In this document: in pieces, positions 60,331 through 64,000 of the stretch
Layout of the letters: each line of letters starts with the position of its first letter
Position numbering within the stretch: the stretch's first letter is position 1
Assembly: GCF_037963835.1 (NCBI RefSeq)
Contig: NZ_CP150145.1
Location: 1,860,001 to 1,924,000, forward strand
Reading direction: 5' to 3'
Length of the DNA: 64,000 nt
DNA from: Paenibacillus sp. FSL H8-0332
GTDB lineage: Bacteria > Bacillota > Bacilli > Paenibacillales > Paenibacillaceae
Program-made: the position numbers and the translations under genes
Notes under the pieces: generated by a model
What the model was told of the DNA's origin: nothing
Databases searched by the model: none
The model's input: the letters and a program-made list of their open reading frames with translations, nothing else

Positions 60331-63300
60331 ATGAGCCCATTCGTGCATTTGCATGTGCACAGCGAATACAGTTTACTGGACGGGGCGGCGCGCATTACAG
60401 ATCTCGTGCGCCGGGCCGGCGAATACGGCATGACATCGCTGGCGCTGACGGATCATGGTGTGATGTACGGGGCCATCCCTTTCTATAAAGCCTGCCAGGC
60501 GCAGGGAATCAAGCCGATTATCGGCTGTGAAGCTTATTTGACCGCAGGCTCCCGCCGTGAGCGGGGAAGCCGCAAGGATCAGCCGATCTACCATCTGATT
60601 CTGCTGGTGAAGAATATGACCGGCTACCGGAATCTGATGAAGCTGATCTCCATCGGCCATCTGGAGGGCCAGCATTACAAGCCGCGCATCGATATGGAGG
60701 CGCTGGCAGCACATGCCGAAGGCATCATCTGCCTCAGCGCCTGTCTGGGCGGAGAAGTACCGCAGCATTTGCTGCACGGCCGGGAGGATGAGGCGCGTAA
60801 GGCGGCGCTGCGGTATAAGGAGATTTTTGGAAGCGACTTCTATCTGGAGCTGCAGGATCACGGGATACCGGAACAGAAGCGGGTGAATCCGCAGCTGACT
60901 GCGCTTGCTGAAGAGCTCCATATTCCGCTGGTGGCGACCAATGATGTCCACTATATGGACAAGGAGGATGCGGAGGTTCAGGATGTGCTGATCTGCATCG
61001 GCACGGGCAAATCCGTGGACGATGAGGACCGGCTGAAGATCGGGACGGACCAGCTGTTCTTCAAAAGCGGGGAGCAGATGGCAGCGCTGTTTCCGCATGT
61101 GCCGCAGGCGATAGAGAACACGCAGCGGATCGCTGAAGCGTGCAATCTGGAGCTGACGTTCGGCAATCATATTCTCCCGGAATTCTCACCTCTGCCGGAA
61201 GGGCTGGATGCCGCTGCTTATCTGCGCGAGCTGTGCCGCAGCGGGCTGGAGCAGCGCTATGCGGATACTCCGCTCTGGGAATCGCCGGAGCAGAAGGAGA
61301 CGGCCGAGAAGCGGCTAGACTACGAGCTGGGAGTCATTGAGAGCATGGGGTTCAGCGATTATTTCCTGATCGTGTGGGATTTTATCGCTTTTTGCCATCG
61401 AAATGGAATTGTAACCGGTCCGGGCCGTGGTTCCTCCGCAGGGAGTCTTACCGCATACACGCTGAAGATTACCGATGTGGACCCGCTGAAATATAATCTG
61501 CTGTTCGAGCGGTTCCTGAATCCTGAGCGGATCACGATGCCCGATATTGATATCGACTTCAGCGACGAACGCCGCGATGAGGTTATTGCGTATGTGGTGG
61601 ATAAGTACGGCAAGGAGCATGTGGCGCAGATCATCACCTTCGGTACGATGGCGGCAAGGGCTGCTGTCCGGGATGTGGGCCGGGCGCTGAATCTGCCGTA
61701 TAACGAGGTGGACAAGGCGGCGAAGCTGATTCCGGGCCAGCTTGGCATCAGCATCACCCGGGCGCTGGAGAGTACGCCTGAGTTGAAGGCGCTGTATGAG
61801 ACGAATCCGAAGACCAGAGGCCTGCTCGACATGGCGATGAAGGTGGAGGGAATGCCGCGTCATGCCTCTACACATGCTGCCGGTGTGATCATCTCCAAGG
61901 GTCTGCTGACGGATGCCGTTCCGCTCCAGGCGGGCAATGAGAGTACGGCACTGACCCAGTATTCCATGGAGCATCTGGAGAGCGTCGGGCTGCTCAAGAT
62001 GGACTTCCTGGGTCTGCGGACTTTGTCGATTATTGAAAGGTGCATGAAGTGGGTGAAGGAGATGACCGGGAGCGTGCCGGATTTCCGCTTCATCCCGGAT
62101 CATGATCCGCTTACCTATGAGATGCTGGGAGCAGGCGAGACTACTGGCGTATTCCAGCTAGAATCGGCTGGCGTGCGGCGGGTGCTGAAGGACCTGAAGC
62201 CGAGTGGATTCGAGGATATTGTCTCGGTGGTGGCGCTGTACCGGCCGGGTCCGATGGAATTTATCCCGAAATTCATCGGGGGCAAGCATGGGGAGTTCGA
62301 GGTCGTCTATCCTCATGCGGATCTGAAGCCGATTCTGGCTGATACGTACGGCATTATCGTCTATCAGGAGCAGATCATGCAGATTGCTTCGCTGATGGCC
62401 GGCTTCTCGCTTGGCGAAGCAGACCTGCTGCGCCGTGCAGTGTCCAAGAAGAAGCGGGAGACACTGGATCAGGAGCGCAGCCACTTCGTGGAGGGCAGTC
62501 TGAAGCAGGGCTACAGCGAAGCGGATGCCCATGCCGTCTACGATATGATCGTGCGGTTCGCCAACTACGGCTTCCCGCGCGCCCATGCGGCCGCTTACGG
62601 GGTGCTGGCCTTCCAGACCGCTTATCTTAAGGCGCATTATCCGGTACAGTTCATGGCCGCTATGCTTACCGCCGTGATGGGTAACCACCGCAAGGTGGCG
62701 GAGTACGTACTGGAATGCCGCCGCTCCGGGATTGGCGTGCTGCCGCCTGATGTCAACGAGAGCGGTGTGCTGTTCACGCCGGTGCCGGGCCAGGGGAGCG
62801 GGCATATCCGCTTCGGGCTGGGAGCGGTCAAGAATGTGGGGACGCAGGCTGTGGAGAATATTATAACCGTCCGCAAGGAGCGGCCGTTCGACAGCCTGCT
62901 CGATTTCTGCCGCCGGGTTGACTTACGTGTCTGCAACAAGCGGGTCATCGAATCGCTGCTGCAGACCGGTGCCTTCGATGCTCTGCCCGGACACCGGGCG
63001 CAGCTGCTGGCGATGCTGGATGAGACGGTGGACGCGGCGGCCAAATGGCGCAAGGAGCGCGATGAGCTGCAGATCCAGCTGTTCGACGACCTCATTGAGA
63101 CGCCGAACTGGGAGATCCGCTACCCGGATATACCGAGGTTCAGCGGAACCCAGCAGCTGGAGCTGGAGCGCGAGCTGCTCGGGCTCTATCTCTCCGGCCA
63201 TCCGCTGGATGATCATGCGGGGCTGCTGGAAGAGCCGGGAATGCAGAAGCTGATGGATCTTGGCGAAGCAGCGGATGAGAGTATGACCGTGACGGCCGGT

Positions 63301-64000
63301 ATGGTCGTGTCGCTGAAGGAGATCACGACCAAAGCCGGTAAGGCGATGGCTTTTGTGGAGTGGGAAGATCAGATCGAGCGCTGCGAGGTCGTACTCTTCC
63401 CTGAGGTGTGGAAACGCAGCCGCGCCCTGATCGAGAAGGGCGCGCTGCTGGCCCTGCGCGCCAAGGTGCAGCAGGAGGACGAGGGCTTCAAGCTGCTGGC
63501 CGAGGAGGTAGCTCCGCTCACCTCGGACAGCGTGCGCGCGCTGCTGCAGCGCCGCAGCGCCGGGGGCCGGCCCGCCTTCGGCGCGGGCCGCAGTGCCCCC
63601 GCAGGAGCGCCTGCGGCCGCTCCTGCCGCCCGCACGGGCGCCGGTGGCCCCGGCGCCCGGCCCGGTGGTGCAGCTGGCGCCGCCGCTGCACCGGGCACGC
63701 GCACACCGGCGGCCCAGCCGCCCGGTGCGCGCGCTTCCGCGGCCGCGTCAGACGCGCGGCCGGGCAGCCCTGCCCCGCTGCGCACGGGGCAGGCCCCGGC
63801 TGCTGAGCGCTTCGCAGACTCAGCGCAGAGCGCCCAGCGTGTCTTCATCAAGATCACGCCGGGCGCTGAGCTGAAGGGTCTGCTGCCGCGCCTCCAGGCG
63901 CTGCTGCAGAACCATCCGGGACCCGCAGCGACGCTGCTGTTCTACGAGCGCAACCAGAAGGTGCTTGCGCTCAGCGACAGTTACCGGATCGAGCCCTCGG
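60331..64000 (+). CDS. dnaE: DNA polymerase III alpha subunit DnaE (3' end outside window)
   Basis: The frame is open from ATG 60331 to the window edge (1223 codons). The N-terminal PHP domain starts FVHLHVHSEYSLLDGAAR and LALTDHGVMYGA. The polymerase core has GPGRGSSAGS, the catalytic Asp pair in MPDIDIDFSDERRDE, KMDFLGLRTLS and ANYGFPRAHAAAYG. An OB-fold region follows (GMVVSLKEITTKAGKAMAFVEWED). Between about residues 1076 and 1168 lies a stretch almost only of Ala, Gly, Pro, Arg and Ser, before the C-terminal RVFIKITPGAELKGLL. In spore formers DnaE works beside PolC in lagging-strand synthesis. AGTGGGGAA precedes the start. Confidence 0.95.
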   Translation, partial: MSPFVHLHVHSEYSLLDGAARITDLVRRAGEYGMTSLALTDHGVMYGAIPFYKACQAQGIKPIIGCEAYLTAGSRRERGSRKDQPIYHLILLVKNMTGYRNLMKLISIGHLEGQHYKPRIDMEALAAHAEGIICLSACLGGEVPQHLLHGREDEARKAALRYKEIFGSDFYLELQDHGIPEQKRVNPQLTALAEELHIPLVATNDVHYMDKEDAEVQDVLICIGTGKSVDDEDRLKIGTDQLFFKSGEQMAALFPHVPQAIENTQRIAEACNLELTFGNHILPEFSPLPEGLDAAAYLRELCRSGLEQRYADTPLWESPEQKETAEKRLDYELGVIESMGFSDYFLIVWDFIAFCHRNGIVTGPGRGSSAGSLTAYTLKITDVDPLKYNLLFERFLNPERITMPDIDIDFSDERRDEVIAYVVDKYGKEHVAQIITFGTMAARAAVRDVGRALNLPYNEVDKAAKLIPGQLGISITRALESTPELKALYETNPKTRGLLDMAMKVEGMPRHASTHAAGVIISKGLLTDAVPLQAGNESTALTQYSMEHLESVGLLKMDFLGLRTLSIIERCMKWVKEMTGSVPDFRFIPDHDPLTYEMLGAGETTGVFQLESAGVRRVLKDLKPSGFEDIVSVVALYRPGPMEFIPKFIGGKHGEFEVVYPHADLKPILADTYGIIVYQEQIMQIASLMAGFSLGEADLLRRAVSKKKRETLDQERSHFVEGSLKQGYSEADAHAVYDMIVRFANYGFPRAHAAAYGVLAFQTAYLKAHYPVQFMAAMLTAVMGNHRKVAEYVLECRRSGIGVLPPDVNESGVLFTPVPGQGSGHIRFGLGAVKNVGTQAVENIITVRKERPFDSLLDFCRRVDLRVCNKRVIESLLQTGAFDALPGHRAQLLAMLDETVDAAAKWRKERDELQIQLFDDLIETPNWEIRYPDIPRFSGTQQLELERELLGLYLSGHPLDDHAGLLEEPGMQKLMDLGEAADESMTVTAGMVVSLKEITTKAGKAMAFVEWEDQIERCEVVLFPEVWKRSRALIEKGALLALRAKVQQEDEGFKLLAEEVAPLTSDSVRALLQRRSAGGRPAFGAGRSAPAGAPAAAPAARTGAGGPGARPGGAAGAAAAPGTRTPAAQPPGARASAAASDARPGSPAPLRTGQAPAAERFADSAQSAQRVFIKITPGAELKGLLPRLQALLQNHPGPAATLLFYERNQKVLALSDSYRIEPS

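Noticed and set aside
60373..62103. Minus-strand frames within dnaE
   Set aside because: dnaE is complete and conserved in this stretch; the opposite frames are shadows.
63408..63874. Several overlapping frames in the GC-rich part of dnaE
   Set aside because: Low-complexity GC-rich sequence keeps several frames open; only the dnaE frame continues upstream and downstream with family sequence.

Overview
The window looks like chromosomal DNA of a Paenibacillus or close relative. The reasons are spore-former genes (five YheC/YheD-type ATP-grasp proteins, a YheA homologue, an abrB behind Spo0A-type boxes, and YtoI, YtpI, YtrI, YtrH and DnaE homologues in Bacillus-like order), lipobox lipoproteins, strong AGGAGG ribosome sites with many TTG/GTG starts, YesM/YesN two-component pairs, and a large sugar-uptake repertoire. 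All family names come from reading the sequence; no database search was run.

Region 1 (1-17.2 kb) is carbohydrate use. A truncated YesN-type regulator precedes an LplB/YtcP/binding-protein transporter and a GH35 beta-galactosidase. A second transporter follows: two permeases on the minus strand, then a divergent kinase/regulator pair, a binding lipoprotein and a GH36 alpha-galactosidase. Together they suggest uptake and cleavage of plant galactosides or pectic side chains. Region 2 (17.2-20.4 kb) holds a small membrane protein with a bactofilin-like protein, a MarR regulator, abrB with three Spo0A-like boxes, and a HAD phosphatase.

Region 3 (20.6-30.3 kb) is a same-strand cluster with no clear known counterpart: AraC-type response regulator, FAD oxidoreductase, ion-transporter-superfamily permease, hydantoinase/oxoprolinase-like protein, IrrE/ImmA-like HExxH protein, YesM-type kinase, and a sugar-binding-type lipoprotein without permeases. 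It reads as a self-regulated catabolic operon for an unknown small molecule, and is the best candidate here for an undescribed system.

Region 4 (30.2-41.5 kb) has repeat-rich DNA, a VSR/DUF559-like protein, a Na+/H+ antiporter, a CueP-like protein, two paralogous small membrane proteins, a membrane-anchored serine hydrolase with its own OmpR-type two-component system, and a pectin-acetylesterase-like hydrolase with a TetR regulator. Region 5 (41.6-49.2 kb) is AT-rich and accessory: a C70-like secreted protease with two companions, a PIN/HTH toxin-antitoxin pair, small lipoproteins, and a run of decaying genes (frameshifted yidC, merR remnant, CPBP protease with three lesions, a possible two-gene fusion).

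Region 6 (49.2-64 kb) returns to core spore-former genes: a six-gene minus-strand cluster of ATP-grasp proteins with one acetyltransferase, then yheA, a small membrane protein, ytoI, the opposing ytrH-ytrI-ytpI set and the start of dnaE. Intergenic spaces carry several repeat families: a 160-bp imperfect palindrome, 22-bp cores spaced about 52 bp apart at two loci, a 50-bp-spaced GAGTCCGC family, a 12-bp tandem array and a twice-used hairpin. No tRNA, rRNA, insertion sequence or CRISPR array was recognised.
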